The position numbers and the translations under genes are program-made. DNA of 16,620 nt from JBJKPP01 sp046706145 (GTDB lineage Bacteria > Bacteroidota > Ignavibacteria > Ignavibacteriales > Ignavibacteriaceae). The notes beneath the pieces were generated by a model, which was not told the origin of the DNA, did not search any database, and saw only the letters and a program-made list of their open reading frames with translations. The stretch spans positions 1 to 16,620 of the forward strand of contig JBJKPP010000127.1 in the NCBI GenBank assembly GCA_046706145.1. Reading direction: 5' to 3'. Positions 1 to 8,785 of the stretch are shown here, one piece after another. Every line of letters starts with the position of its first letter. Positions within the stretch are counted from its first letter, which is position 1.

Positions 1-1390
1 AACTGAGTTAGGATCGGATGGTAAATTTTATACTCAAGCACAAATAAAAGAAATTATAAAATATGCTTCTGATAGAGGTATTCGAGTTGTTCCGGAATTT
101 GACATTCCAGGACATTCTACGAGCTGGTTAGTTGCCTATCCAAACTTAGCAAGTGCGCCAGGCCCATACAAAGTGCAGCGCGGGTTTGGTGTTTTCAATC
201 CTACTTTTGATCCCACAAATGAAAATACATACAAGTTTTTTGATAAATTCTTTGGCGAAATGGCAAAGTTGTTTCCCGATGAATATGTTCATATCGGTGG
301 AGATGAAAATAATGGAAAGCAGTGGAGAGCCAATCCTAAGATACAAGAGTTCATGAAAAAACATAATATGACTAATGTTCATGAACTTCAAACTTATTTC
401 AATAAAAGGATTTTGAAGATACTTACAAAATATCATAAAAAAATGATTGGTTGGGATGAAATTCTTCAGCCAAATATGCCTAAAAGCATTGTGATACAAT
501 CTTGGCGTGGAATTTCATCAATGGTTAAAGCAGCAAAGGAAGGTTACAAAAGTATTTTGTCAAGCGGCTACTATCTAGACCTTATGCAATCTGCAGAAAA
601 ATACTATTCCGTTGATCCTCTCCCAAGTAATACTCCGTTAACTGATGCACAAAAGAAAGATATTCTTGGAGGTGAAGCAGCAATGTGGGGAGAAATGGTT
701 ACACCCGAAAATATAGATTCAAGAATATGGCCACGAACAGCAGCAATCGCAGAAAGATTATGGTCACCGCAAAACGTGATGGATGTGAATGATATGTACA
801 GGCGATTGGAAATCGTAAATATACATCTTGAAGAATTCGGCTTAACTCAAATTAAGAATTACGGTATGATGCTGAGAAGATTAGCTAATGGTCAAAATAC
901 CACACCACTAAAAGAACTAGTTAATTTAGTAGAACCTGTAAAAGGTTATGAGAGATATAGCTCTGGGGTAGCCTATACCTCATACTATCCATTCACTCAT
1001 GTTGTTGATGCTGCAAGGCCAGAATCAATTCATGCTAGAGATTTTAATATTATGATTAAAGATTACATTGGTGGGAAAAAAGAAGACTATAAAATTTTAG
1101 AAAGCAAACTTGAAAAATGGCAAAAAAGCAGCATAGGGTTAAAACCAATAATTAAGCACTCCCCCATCCTTTGGGAAGTAGATAGTCTTAATACTGAATA
1201 TCAAATAACAACTAAAGCCGGTTTAGAAGCCTTAGCAAATTTGCATAATAATGTTGAAGTAGATTCTAGTTGGGTAAATTCGGAAATAAGAACATTAGAG
1301 AAATGGGAAAAACCTTTCGCCAATGTCAATTTGAAAATTGTAGATGCTGTGAAAGAATTACTAAAAGCCGAAAAAATTAAGAATAATTAA
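1..1390 (+). CDS. Beta-N-acetylhexosaminidase, GH20 family (5' partial)
   Basis: The reading frame is open from base 2 to the TAA at 1388-1390, so the gene starts left of the window and 462 residues are visible. The GTG at 173 is internal. Counting from base 2, PEFDIPGHS (residues 31-39), the catalytic HIGGDE with Asp101-Glu102, GWDEIL (near 151) and GGEAAMWGE (223-231) are the standard GH20 TIM-barrel motifs. In this family Glu is the general acid and the preceding Asp assists the substrate's own acetamido group. The enzyme removes terminal beta-linked GlcNAc or GalNAc from chitin fragments, glycans or murein-derived sugars. The last 170 or so residues are mainly helical, with no sorting domain seen. 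The signal peptide and N-terminal GH20b domain would lie outside the window. The gene converges on the secreted protein that ends at 1399, only 8 bases away, with no evident terminator between them. Substrate preference cannot be read from this. Confidence 0.95.
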   Translation, partial: TELGSDGKFYTQAQIKEIIKYASDRGIRVVPEFDIPGHSTSWLVAYPNLASAPGPYKVQRGFGVFNPTFDPTNENTYKFFDKFFGEMAKLFPDEYVHIGGDENNGKQWRANPKIQEFMKKHNMTNVHELQTYFNKRILKILTKYHKKMIGWDEILQPNMPKSIVIQSWRGISSMVKAAKEGYKSILSSGYYLDLMQSAEKYYSVDPLPSNTPLTDAQKKDILGGEAAMWGEMVTPENIDSRIWPRTAAIAERLWSPQNVMDVNDMYRRLEIVNIHLEEFGLTQIKNYGMMLRRLANGQNTTPLKELVNLVEPVKGYERYSSGVAYTSYYPFTHVVDAARPESIHARDFNIMIKDYIGGKKEDYKILESKLEKWQKSSIGLKPIIKHSPILWEVDSLNTEYQITTKAGLEALANLHNNVEVDSSWVNSEIRTLEKWEKPFANVNLKIVDAVKELLKAEKIKNN

Positions 1391-1398
1391 TTTATCAG

Positions 1399-2025
1399 CT
1401 ATTTTTCAAAATCCATATTTTCAGGATAATACTTTTTAGTTTGTTGACTGGTCAAATCAGTTACAGGAACAGTATTATTCACAACTTTAAGAGAAAGACT
1501 ATCAACATTAATTTGACCTTTCCCACTTAAAAGGGCCCCGTAGGTAATCTTTGATGCATCTTTAGGAACGTCCAATACAATAGAACATTTTTGCCAATCC
1601 GATGTTCCAACAACCGGGCGATTTTCCATATTATCGTAAGCTAAAACTCTGCCATAGCTATCTTCCACTTTCATAAATAATCCAGACCAGAATTCGACAA
1701 GTTTAGTTAACACATATCCAGAGAATTCAATTCTATCTCCTTTATAATTGTCGGCCTGGACACTTTGTTGCAAAGTTGCATAGCCAACAGGTTTAAAGAC
1801 TCTCGAAGTAATATAAGCAGAACTACTACTAACATATCCCAATGTTCTGTCAAGGCCAACAGTATAATCTTGGGGCTGATCTCCGCCTTTTGCCCATCCT
1901 TCGGGGAGGTTGTCACTTTGATTTAGAGGCTGCCTAATTGTCGGCACCTCTACTTTTTCCTGAGCAAAATTAATAATGTTAAATAGGAAGAGTAACACTA
2001 TGTAATATAAGTAGTTACGTCTCAT
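1399..2025 (-). CDS. Secreted jelly-roll (CBM-like) domain protein
   Basis: A 208-residue protein with a Sec signal peptide: MRR, a hydrophobic stretch at about 6-20, and probable cleavage after NFAQ. The mature part has the pattern EGWAKGGDQPQDY, VGLDR, then SDWQKC and LDVPKDASKITYGALLSGKGQINVD split over the middle. I recognise this as a beta-sandwich domain often found fused behind helix-turn-helix regulators (AraC or MerR type). It resembles CBM4/9-like jelly rolls, with DNMENRP and GTSDW as its most conserved-looking core (about 131-144). Here it is a free exported domain with no DNA-binding part. The start is supported by an AGGTG Shine-Dalgarno (bases 2031-2035 on the opposite strand). 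It lies 55 bases behind bshB1 and may share its transcript. A role in binding sugar or polysaccharide is inference only; the neighbouring GH20 gene is suggestive. Confidence 0.75.
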   Translation of the reverse strand: MRRNYLYYIVLLFLFNIINFAQEKVEVPTIRQPLNQSDNLPEGWAKGGDQPQDYTVGLDRTLGYVSSSSAYITSRVFKPVGYATLQQSVQADNYKGDRIEFSGYVLTKLVEFWSGLFMKVEDSYGRVLAYDNMENRPVVGTSDWQKCSIVLDVPKDASKITYGALLSGKGQINVDSLSLKVVNNTVPVTDLTSQQTKKYYPENMDFEK

Positions 2026-2080
2026 TTTTTCACCTAATTTGTAAAAAATTTATTTAGTAGCATAAAGATATAGAAAATCG

Positions 2081-2800
2081 TTATTTACCAAGGATAGCAT
2101 CAAGGTCAAGTTCGATACCTTCTTCAGAATAAAATGGCTCACCAAATTTCTTACCAATCTCGAAACCATAGCTTTTTGCCCTCGCTTCAATATAGTCTAA
2201 GAAAATAGGCCTGCTAATGAAGGTTTCAGGTTCAGTACTTTTCGGATCATAAAACTGAGATGAGTAACATTTTACCGCTTTCATTTTTGTCTCAAAATGG
2301 TCAGTAATATCTACTATAAAAGTGGGAATAAAAGTGTATGCCTGCATAAAGTAAAATAATTTATCTGGTCTGTACGCCTCTTGTTTTTGTTTGTTATCAA
2401 AGGTTTCAATTTTTTCCAAACCTGTCAGAAACATGGCCCTTTTAAGTAATTTACTGGTGGCAACATGATCAGGATGCCTGTCATTAAAATACGGCGCAAA
2501 AATAGTCTTAGGCCTATATTTTCTAATTTCGGTTATAACTTTGATAAGATTTTCTTTACTATCCTCAATAAAACCGTCTGGAACATTCAAGTTCTCTCTG
2601 GCAGTTGTCTCTAGAGCAAGGGCAGCTTCAGATGCTTCTTTCTGTCGCAATTCCGGAGTGCCTCGTGTACCAAGTTCTCCTCTTGTAAAATCTACAATGC
2701 CTACTTTGGAGCCACTTGCAGTTAACTTTGCTATAGTACCACCCATTGCTAACTCCGCATCATCAGGATGCGCAGCAAATACCAAAACGTCTAAATTCAT
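2081..2800 (-). CDS. bshB1: Bacillithiol biosynthesis deacetylase BshB1
   Basis: A 239-residue, full-length member of the PIG-L/LmbE zinc deacetylase family. The family removes the acetyl group from GlcNAc-malate to give GlcN-malate, the second step of bacillithiol synthesis, in the cytoplasm. The N-terminal AHPDDAE (residues 9-15) supplies two metal ligands and the catalytic Asp. NDRHPDHVATS (around 106-116) supplies the third ligand, and FTRGELGTRGTPELRQKEA (about 38-56) is the BshB1-type substrate loop. The C-terminal half also matches BshB1: FMQAYTFIPTFIVDI, KMKAVKCYSSQFY and the SRP/YIEARAKSYG stretch. The ATG at 2800 places MNLDVLVFAAHPDD in the usual position. No strong Shine-Dalgarno is visible. 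bshA and bshC are not in the window, so the pathway is split across the genome. The gene is probably the head of a short unit with the secreted protein downstream. Confidence 0.93.
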   Translation of the reverse strand: MNLDVLVFAAHPDDAELAMGGTIAKLTASGSKVGIVDFTRGELGTRGTPELRQKEASEAALALETTARENLNVPDGFIEDSKENLIKVITEIRKYRPKTIFAPYFNDRHPDHVATSKLLKRAMFLTGLEKIETFDNKQKQEAYRPDKLFYFMQAYTFIPTFIVDITDHFETKMKAVKCYSSQFYDPKSTEPETFISRPIFLDYIEARAKSYGFEIGKKFGEPFYSEEGIELDLDAILGK

Positions 2801-2951
2801 AAATAAGATAGATTGATTTTTAACATAATATAAAAATTACTAATTTTTAACCAGTTGACAAAAATACTACACAAGTGTAAATCTGATTATTCTAAAATGT
2901 GATTTTTTACCTCCCCATTATTTAATTCCTATGATCCTAAAAAGTAATATG

Positions 2952-2959
2952 TAACTTTG
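2952..2959 (+). promoter_or_regulatory. Candidate Bacteroidetes-type -7 element for the amidohydrolase operon
   Basis: TAACTTTG matches the TAnnTTTG -7 consensus exactly and ends 26 bases before the ATG at 2986. The -33 side is weak: the best is TATG at 2930-2933 with an 18-base spacer. An alternative upstream pair is GTTG (2854-2857), 20 bases, TAAATCTG (2878-2885), one mismatch from consensus. Which one is used cannot be told from sequence. Confidence 0.4.
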
Positions 2960-2985
2960 GGATAGAGAAATCATTCAAGAGTATT

Positions 2986-4566
2986 ATGATCGCTTTTAAC
3001 AACGGATTCATTTACACTGTCAATCCTGCTAACCCAATAGTTGAGACTGTAGTAATAGAAGGAAACAGAATTATATTTGCGGGTTCAAACCTAGAGGCAA
3101 AGCCGTACCTTACTGAAAGTACTAAAATTATTGACCTTAACGGAAGATTAATGCTTCCAGGATTTATTGATAATCACACCCATTTTATTAAGGGTGGATT
3201 TTATTTGAATGGAATGAATCTTCATGAGACTAAATCGACAATTGAATTCAAAAAAATTCTTAAGAACTATGTTGAGAGAAACAAAGGTAAATGGGTTACC
3301 GGAGGATACTGGAACAATGAACAATGGGAGAATACAAAACTTCCTAATAAAAATATGATTGACGAATTTACTGTGGACACACCTGTATTTATTGAAAGAT
3401 TTGATGTACATATGGGATTAGCTAATTCTTTAGCATTAAAGTTGGCTGGAATAACAAAAGATACACCCAATCCTGATGGAGGTTTGATTGAGAAAGATTC
3501 TTTAACAGGCGAACCAACTGGAATTTTGAAAGATAATGCAATGGTTTTAATATATAAAACCATCCCAGAAAATTCTAAAGATGAATATTTTGATGCAGCT
3601 TTAATCGCAATGGAGGAGGCGAAGAGAAACGGGATAAGCACTATTCACGATATTACTCTTCCAAACGATTTCGAAACCTTCGAAAGAATATATTATGAAA
3701 ATAAACTTACAGTCCGCATTTTTTGCAGGCTTCCCATTTCCAATTATAAGAATTTCATAAATCGAACAAGAAAAAATGATGATAAACTTCAGACGAAATC
3801 ACTGAAGGCTTTTTCCGATGGCTCGCTTGGTTCGAATACAGCATGGTTCTTTGAACCTTATAAAAATGACAACTCAAATTTTGGATTAGCTACTGATATT
3901 GTAACCAGTGGAGAATTAGAAAAATTGGCTTTTGATGCCGACAATAATAATCTACAAATTTGTATTCACGCAATTGGCGATAAGGCTAATAATTTTGTCT
4001 TAAACTTGTATGAAAAAATAAAAAAAGAAAATCACGAATGGGATAGAAGATTTAGAATAGAGCACGCTCAACATGTAAGACATGAAGATATTTCAAGATT
4101 TGCTGAGACAGGTGTTATTGCATCATCTCAACCATATCATTTGGTTGATGACGGAAACTCTGCCGAAGAAAAAATTGGCTCTAAAAGATTGATTGAATCT
4201 TTTGCTTTTCGATCGTTCTTAGACGCAGGTGTTAATCTAAGTTTCGGAAGTGATTGGCCTGTAGCTCCTCTTAATGCTATTTCAGGTATTTATGCAGCCG
4301 CAACTAGACAAACATCAAATGGAAAAAACCCAGACGGCTGGATATCGCAAGAAAAGGTCAGTGTTGAAGAAGCCATAAGATGCTACACAATTAACAACGC
4401 TTATGCATGTTTCAAAGAAAAAAAACTTGGAAGTATCGAACCTGGCAAGTTTGCTGACCTGGTGATTTTAAGCGAAAATATTCTTTCTATCAAACCTGAA
4501 AATATTAAAGATGTAAAGGTTGACATGACGATTTTTGACGGAAAGATTATTTATGAAAGAGGGTAA
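2986..4566 (+). CDS. Amidohydrolase family 3 (YtcJ-like)
   Basis: A 526-residue metal-dependent hydrolase with the composite beta-sandwich/TIM-barrel organisation of the YtcJ/NfdA group, at the usual length of about 530. Metal-binding motifs in order are PGFIDNHTH (His64, His66), CIHAIGD (His328), RIEHAQH (His360) and FGSDWP (Asp423). SDGSLGSNTAWF (about 277-288) is typical of family 3. The C-terminal GSIEPGKFADLVIL closes the beta-sandwich. No signal peptide is present, so it is cytoplasmic. These enzymes hydrolyse amide or formamide bonds; the natural substrate of most YtcJ proteins is unknown and is not evident here. It is the first gene of a tight plus-strand operon (12-base gap to the next gene). 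The ATG at 2986 directly precedes the usual beta-strand FNNGFIYTVNP. No frame damage was seen. Confidence 0.9.
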   Translation: MIAFNNGFIYTVNPANPIVETVVIEGNRIIFAGSNLEAKPYLTESTKIIDLNGRLMLPGFIDNHTHFIKGGFYLNGMNLHETKSTIEFKKILKNYVERNKGKWVTGGYWNNEQWENTKLPNKNMIDEFTVDTPVFIERFDVHMGLANSLALKLAGITKDTPNPDGGLIEKDSLTGEPTGILKDNAMVLIYKTIPENSKDEYFDAALIAMEEAKRNGISTIHDITLPNDFETFERIYYENKLTVRIFCRLPISNYKNFINRTRKNDDKLQTKSLKAFSDGSLGSNTAWFFEPYKNDNSNFGLATDIVTSGELEKLAFDADNNNLQICIHAIGDKANNFVLNLYEKIKKENHEWDRRFRIEHAQHVRHEDISRFAETGVIASSQPYHLVDDGNSAEEKIGSKRLIESFAFRSFLDAGVNLSFGSDWPVAPLNAISGIYAAATRQTSNGKNPDGWISQEKVSVEEAIRCYTINNAYACFKEKKLGSIEPGKFADLVILSENILSIKPENIKDVKVDMTIFDGKIIYERG

Positions 4567-4578
4567 TCCCTACTGATC

Positions 4579-5226
4579 ATGGTTAAAATTCTTTTAATCT
4601 TAGTTGTCTTCTTACAGGTTTCTGCTTTTTCCCAGCAAAGTAAATTATCGAAAGCAGTTAACTATTTATCAGAATTCATTGCTTCTGATTACTTTAAACA
4701 ATTAAAAGAAACACATAATAGTCTTAGCCTTGTTGATACAATATATTTGCGGGCGGTTAAATATGAGAAATATAATTATTCCGAAGCATTGCTTGCCCTA
4801 ACTTTTGCAACTATTCCGTATAATGTTGTCCCGATAAGATTGCTGCCATTCGTAAACTTCACGATTGATTACCCTATCATTACCGACAGTGAATCAATTT
4901 TTCTGGCGAAAAATCGGAATCTACCCAACAGATTATTTTACGACACGCCTACTGATAACTTTGGAGACAAAGACAAACTGGCACATCTATTTGGTGCGGC
5001 ATTTATTTCTTATACTTCTTATCTTTTTGATTTCACTAATTTAATTGGTTATTTTGTGGAAGTATTTGAACAGACTTTTGAAGTGCAAAATTCAGTTGAC
5101 AGGAGAGATTTGGATACGGACAAGCTTGGAGATCTCTTTGGAAAGGTGTTAAAAAACTCCAAGAAAATTTTGCCATCTGATATATTCTTAACCTATTCAT
5201 TATTTAATATTAGATATACCCCCTAA
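4579..5226 (+). CDS. Secreted protein with VanZ/DUF2279-like motifs
   Basis: A 215-residue protein with a clear signal peptide (hydrophobic 3-16, probable cleavage after AFSQ). I do not recognise a named family with certainty. The C-terminal half reads DKDKLAHLFGAAF (130-142), then Glu161 and Glu164, then DRRDLDTDKLGDLFG (174-188). This DK..H / E..E / D....D..G..G spacing recalls the polar-residue pattern of YfiM/DUF2279 and VanZ-like proteins, where the residues lie near membrane helices. Hydrophobic stretches around 137-161 could sit in a membrane. The N-terminal half has no motif I know. The gene lies 12 bases after the amidohydrolase and 14 before the response regulator, so all are probably co-transcribed. 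The start is the only plausible ATG before the signal sequence. A cell-envelope location is well supported; the function is unknown. Confidence 0.7.
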   Translation: MVKILLILVVFLQVSAFSQQSKLSKAVNYLSEFIASDYFKQLKETHNSLSLVDTIYLRAVKYEKYNYSEALLALTFATIPYNVVPIRLLPFVNFTIDYPIITDSESIFLAKNRNLPNRLFYDTPTDNFGDKDKLAHLFGAAFISYTSYLFDFTNLIGYFVEVFEQTFEVQNSVDRRDLDTDKLGDLFGKVLKNSKKILPSDIFLTYSLFNIRYTP

Positions 5227-5240
5227 ATGGAAACTTCAAT

Positions 5241-6596
5241 ATGAATTCAGTTTTTATTATTGATGACGAGAAAGAGATTTGTGAAAGCATAAAAATGATC
5301 CTCGATTTGGAAGGATACTCTGTGGATTACAGCACCAGTTCAATTGAAGGCTTAAATAGAATTCAAAATGGCAATTTCTCTGCTCTGCTTCTTGATATAC
5401 AAATGCCGCAGCTTAACGGATTTGAAGTTTTAAAAAAGATTAAAGAAAATGGTGAACACATTTCAGTCATAATTATCTCTGCACATGCAAACGTTGAAAA
5501 TGCCATAAAGGCAACTAAGCTAGGCGCGTTTGACTTTATTGAAAAGCCAATAGATAGAGACAAACTTCTGATTAGTGTAAGAAATGCTACAAGCCAGGCA
5601 AATCTTGTTAAAGAAAACATAGAGATAAAGAAAACTATTTTCACCGATGATAAAATTCTTGGTAAAAGTAAAGCAATTCAAGATGTTCTGGAAACAATAG
5701 AAAAAGTCGCTCCTCTTGATACAAGAGTTTTAATCACTGGAGAAAATGGAACAGGCAAAGAATTAGTTGCCAGGGCAATTCATAATAAAAGCAATAGAAA
5801 AGACAATCCTTTTATCGAAGTAAACTGTGCTGCAATTCCAAATGAATTGATTGAATCCGAATTATTCGGACATGAGAAGGGTTCTTTTACAGGTGCCCTA
5901 AATCAGAGAATAGGAAAGTTCGAGCTTGCAAATAAAGGAACAATTTTTCTGGATGAAATAGGCGACATGAGTATGCAGGCACAGGCTAAAGTATTAAGAG
6001 CAATAGAGGATAATAAAATAGAAAGAGTAGGCGGAAATAAAAAAATAGAAATTGACGTGAGAATAATTTCCGCTACAAATAAAAATTTAAAGGAAGAAAT
6101 TGAAAAAGGAAATTTTAGAGAAGATCTTTATCATCGGCTGAATGTCATTCCAATTTTTGTTGCACCCTTATAAGAAAGAACAGAAGACGTCCCGATTTTG
6201 GTTAAGAGTTTCACTGACGAAATCACAAGTAAGCACGGAAAACCTTCTACCAATTTTGCTGATGATACCATAAAATATTTACAAACTTTACCCTGGACAG
6301 GTAATATCAGAGAACTGAAAAATGCAATTGAGAGAATAATAATTCTCATTGATAAACGTGAAATTGAAAGAAAAGATATTGAAGGATTATTCGGACAAGG
6401 ACAGGAACAAATTGGTTCATTAATTAACGAAAGCAATTCTTTTCAGGATTTTAAGGAAAGAGCCGAAAGAGCATTCATTGTGAAAAAGTTAAAAGAATTT
6501 GACTGGAATATCAGCAAAACCGCAGAAGTTCTCGAAATTCAAAGAAGCCACTTGTACAACAAGATGAAGAAATACAAGATAGAAAGGAAAGACTGA
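5241..6596 (+). pseudogene. NtrC-type sigma-54 response regulator interrupted by an in-frame TAA
   Basis: The frame from 5241 to 6596 (452 codons including stops) encodes a complete NtrC-like activator except for one TAA at 6171-6173. The receiver (1-115) has Asp8/Asp9, phospho-acceptor Asp52, Ser80 and Lys102. The AAA+ domain has Walker A GENGTGKE (167-174), the sigma-54 contact loop GSFTGA (214-219), Walker B TIFLDE (234-239) and FREDLYHRL (292-300). The stop follows APL, where the family has PLRER, so it replaces the conserved Arg. Downstream, in the same frame, come ERTEDVP, the sensor II helix PWTGNIRELKNAIER, and a Fis-type helix-turn-helix (SKTAEVLEIQRSHLYNKMKK). A 310-residue truncated product would lack sensor II and DNA binding. 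A TTG at 6198 could only restart a 132-residue fragment. No other damage is seen, so the lesion is recent or is a sequence error. No partner kinase is adjacent in the operon. Confidence 0.9.
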
Positions 6597-6597
6597 G

Positions 6598-6945
6598 ATG
6601 GCAGATACTATTTTTTCTAAAATCATAAAAAAAGAAATTCCGGCTGACATAGTTTACGAGACAGAAAGTGTTTTAGCTTTCAAAGATATTAATCCGAAAG
6701 CACCTGTTCATATATTAATCATTCCGAAAGAGCCCATACCGCAAGTGACAGAGATAGATGGGAAGAAACATGCAGCTTTATTAGGCGAGATGTTTGATGC
6801 CGCCAATAAGTTAGCTAAGGATTTGAAAATTGATAAAGACGGCTTTAGATTAGTGTTAAATAACGGTAGGAACGGCGGACAGGAAGTTTATCACCTCCAC
6901 ATGCATTTATTGGGCGGCAGACTAATGAATTGGCCTCCAGGCTGA
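6598..6945 (+). CDS. hinT: Histidine triad (HIT) nucleotide-binding protein, HinT type
   Basis: A 115-residue protein of standard HinT/PKCI length. It opens with TIFSKIIKKEIPADIVYE and VLAFKDINPKAPVHILIIPK, both typical of the branch. The active site is YHLHMHLLGGR near the C terminus (about residues 98-108), the HxHxHxx triad, with the middle His as nucleophile. HinT enzymes are cytoplasmic dimers that hydrolyse purine nucleoside phosphoramidates and aminoacyl-adenylates. The start is the ATG one base after the TGA of the regulator frame, preceded by a purine-rich AAAGGAAAG. It is the last gene of the operon and converges on the TonB receptor, whose stop lies 7 bases away. The family call is secure; the physiological substrate is not known. 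Confidence 0.94.
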   Translation: MADTIFSKIIKKEIPADIVYETESVLAFKDINPKAPVHILIIPKEPIPQVTEIDGKKHAALLGEMFDAANKLAKDLKIDKDGFRLVLNNGRNGGQEVYHLHMHLLGGRLMNWPPG

Positions 6946-6952
6946 TAAGATA

Positions 6953-8767
6953 TTATATATTTAGTTTAAATCCTCCATATATCCATCTACCGGGCATAGG
7001 AACACCACTTACTTCCTCATAGCCAGTATTAAAAAGATTTGTTACTTTGAAATAAAACTGTACGTGCTGTATATCTTTTGATATCTGAGTGTCAACTAAG
7101 ATATAATCTTTATAGTTGACTCTGTCCTCGTAAGTAAAATGCCAGCTTTCTAAAATATCATACCACCAATAATTAACAAGATTAATATTTAACTGATGTC
7201 TCAAATAATTAAGCAAATAAACTGACACTAAGTAATTCGTGTTTTTGTCTTCATTCAAATATGTGTAGCCAATGCTGAATTGTGTAAATGGGAGTTGCTT
7301 TACCAGGGTCTTTGGATTAAAAGAAAAATCTATATCAAATCCATCAGTGTTAATTTTTGATATGTTTTCAGCTTTCCATAAGCTGTCACTAATATTATGT
7401 TTAACCCAGTCAATTAAATTCTTCCCATCTTTTCTAAATAGACTCAACTTAAAGTTATATTCAGGTTGTGAATATTTTAGTCCAACTTCATAACTAGTTG
7501 TTTCTTCAGAGTGCAAATTAGGGTTGCCAACTTGAGTGGGAGAGGTATAATACAATTCTGTATAAGTCGGAATTCTAAATGCCTTTCCAACAGAGCCATA
7601 AAGCCTAAGACTTTTTGTTAATTGATAGCCGGCGTCTAAACCAGGCCAAAACTTCCAGCCAAGAAAAGCGTAATCATATAAAAAAGCTCCGGGTACAAAG
7701 TTGAATTTATCTATAGGTGAAAAGTTCTCTTCAAAGAAAAATCCTTTCTTATTCCTTTGGTGATCACCAAGATTTGTACTTTGTATCTTATCTTGTGAAA
7801 ATTCTCCTCCAATTGATGTGGTTCCGAATTCAGATTTCATTGATAGTTGTAATTCGCCTCCATAAACATTCGTTTGATGAATATTTTCATAATATGATGG
7901 ATTGTATCTTTCTAATATGTAATCATCATCATTTCTTCTCCAATAAACTTTTGGAGTGAATGTAATATTATCAAGATCAAAGTCACCATTCAAATTAAGT
8001 AGCTGCGTTTTAGTATGTTCCCACTGGCTGGGAAATAGGACTGAGTAGAAACTGTTGGCACCGAATTTTTTATTGTTATATCCATAAAGAAGGTTTATAC
8101 TTCCGGAATTGAAAACCACTGAGGAATTATACGAAAAAGTAAGCTCATCAAAATCTGTGTTATAGCGATAGCCATTAGATTTTTCTCTTTTAAAAGAAAA
8201 GTGATTGTTCAAGAACGCAAGTGGAATTGCGAAGTACAACCCAGCATTGTAATAACTATTTTGTCCGCCGGACAAACTCAATGAAAAATCTTTGTCTCTT
8301 CCCTTTTTTGTAATAATATTGATAATTCCGCTAAAAGCATTTGGCCCATATATTCTTGAACCTTGTCCTTCCAGAACTTCTATTCTTTGAACGTCATCTA
8401 AAGATATTGGCAGATTTAAATTATGATGTCCGGTCTGCGGATCACTCATTTTAACACCATCTATTAAAATGAGAGTTTCCTCAAAACTTCCACCTCGAAT
8501 GCTGACGTCTGATTGAACGTCGCCTATTCCCCTGGTCTGCATATCAACCCCGTCCACAAATTGCAATATGTCTTGTATGCTATTTACAGGCAGGGTTTTA
8601 AGCATTTGTGGACCAATAACTTTCACATCTCTATTTAGATCTGATAAAAGCACGGGGGTTCTTCCGGCAGTTACTACCACTTCCGGAAGTTGGTATTCTT
8701 TTTCCTGTGGAAATGTATTAATTGACAGAAAAATAGATAGGAAAAGAAACAAAAGAAGTTTTTTCAT
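6953..8767 (-). CDS. TonB-dependent outer-membrane receptor, BtuB-like
   Basis: A 604-residue receptor with a Sec signal peptide (MKKLLLFLFLSIFLSINTFP). A TonB-box-like LPEVVVTAGRTP (27-38) and a plug domain to about residue 157 follow, with VSIRGGSFEETLILIDGV, RIEVLEGQGSRIYGPNAFSGIINIITKKG and neighbouring plug motifs. The rest forms a 22-strand-type barrel ending FKLNI. Length and plug resemble BtuB (614 in E. coli) rather than the long SusC type. No carboxypeptidase-like N-terminal domain and no SusD partner are present. The family takes up scarce solutes such as cobalamin, siderophores or sugars using TonB energy; the ligand here cannot be read from the sequence. It starts 18 bases after the hybrid kinase stop and has no promoter or strong Shine-Dalgarno of its own, so it is probably co-transcribed with the kinase. 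No cobalamin riboswitch was seen upstream. Confidence 0.92.
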   Translation of the reverse strand: MKKLLLFLFLSIFLSINTFPQEKEYQLPEVVVTAGRTPVLLSDLNRDVKVIGPQMLKTLPVNSIQDILQFVDGVDMQTRGIGDVQSDVSIRGGSFEETLILIDGVKMSDPQTGHHNLNLPISLDDVQRIEVLEGQGSRIYGPNAFSGIINIITKKGRDKDFSLSLSGGQNSYYNAGLYFAIPLAFLNNHFSFKREKSNGYRYNTDFDELTFSYNSSVVFNSGSINLLYGYNNKKFGANSFYSVLFPSQWEHTKTQLLNLNGDFDLDNITFTPKVYWRRNDDDYILERYNPSYYENIHQTNVYGGELQLSMKSEFGTTSIGGEFSQDKIQSTNLGDHQRNKKGFFFEENFSPIDKFNFVPGAFLYDYAFLGWKFWPGLDAGYQLTKSLRLYGSVGKAFRIPTYTELYYTSPTQVGNPNLHSEETTSYEVGLKYSQPEYNFKLSLFRKDGKNLIDWVKHNISDSLWKAENISKINTDGFDIDFSFNPKTLVKQLPFTQFSIGYTYLNEDKNTNYLVSVYLLNYLRHQLNINLVNYWWYDILESWHFTYEDRVNYKDYILVDTQISKDIQHVQFYFKVTNLFNTGYEEVSGVPMPGRWIYGGFKLNI

Positions 8768-8785
8768 GCTGGAACTAAAGTGAGC

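Noticed and set aside
173..175. GTG as the start of the GH20 gene
   Set aside because: The frame is open to base 2 and the upstream codons encode the GH20 motif PEFDIPGHS, so this codon is internal.
2855..2883. Sigma-70-type TTGACA -35 box with a TAAATC -10
   Set aside because: The -10 matches only three of six bases; the Bacteroidetes-type reading of the same area is a better fit but still weak.
3148..3641. Minus-strand open frames within the amidohydrolase gene
   Set aside because: They lie opposite a well-conserved enzyme gene, with no motif, ribosome site or sensible composition.
6171..6173. Recoding (selenocysteine or another stop read as an amino acid) in the response regulator
   Set aside because: The codon is TAA, no insertion element is visible, and TAA ends many other genes here.
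8056..8071. TGGCAC resembling a sigma-54 -24 element
   Set aside because: It lies inside the TonB receptor gene on the opposite strand and has no TTGCA-like -12 partner.
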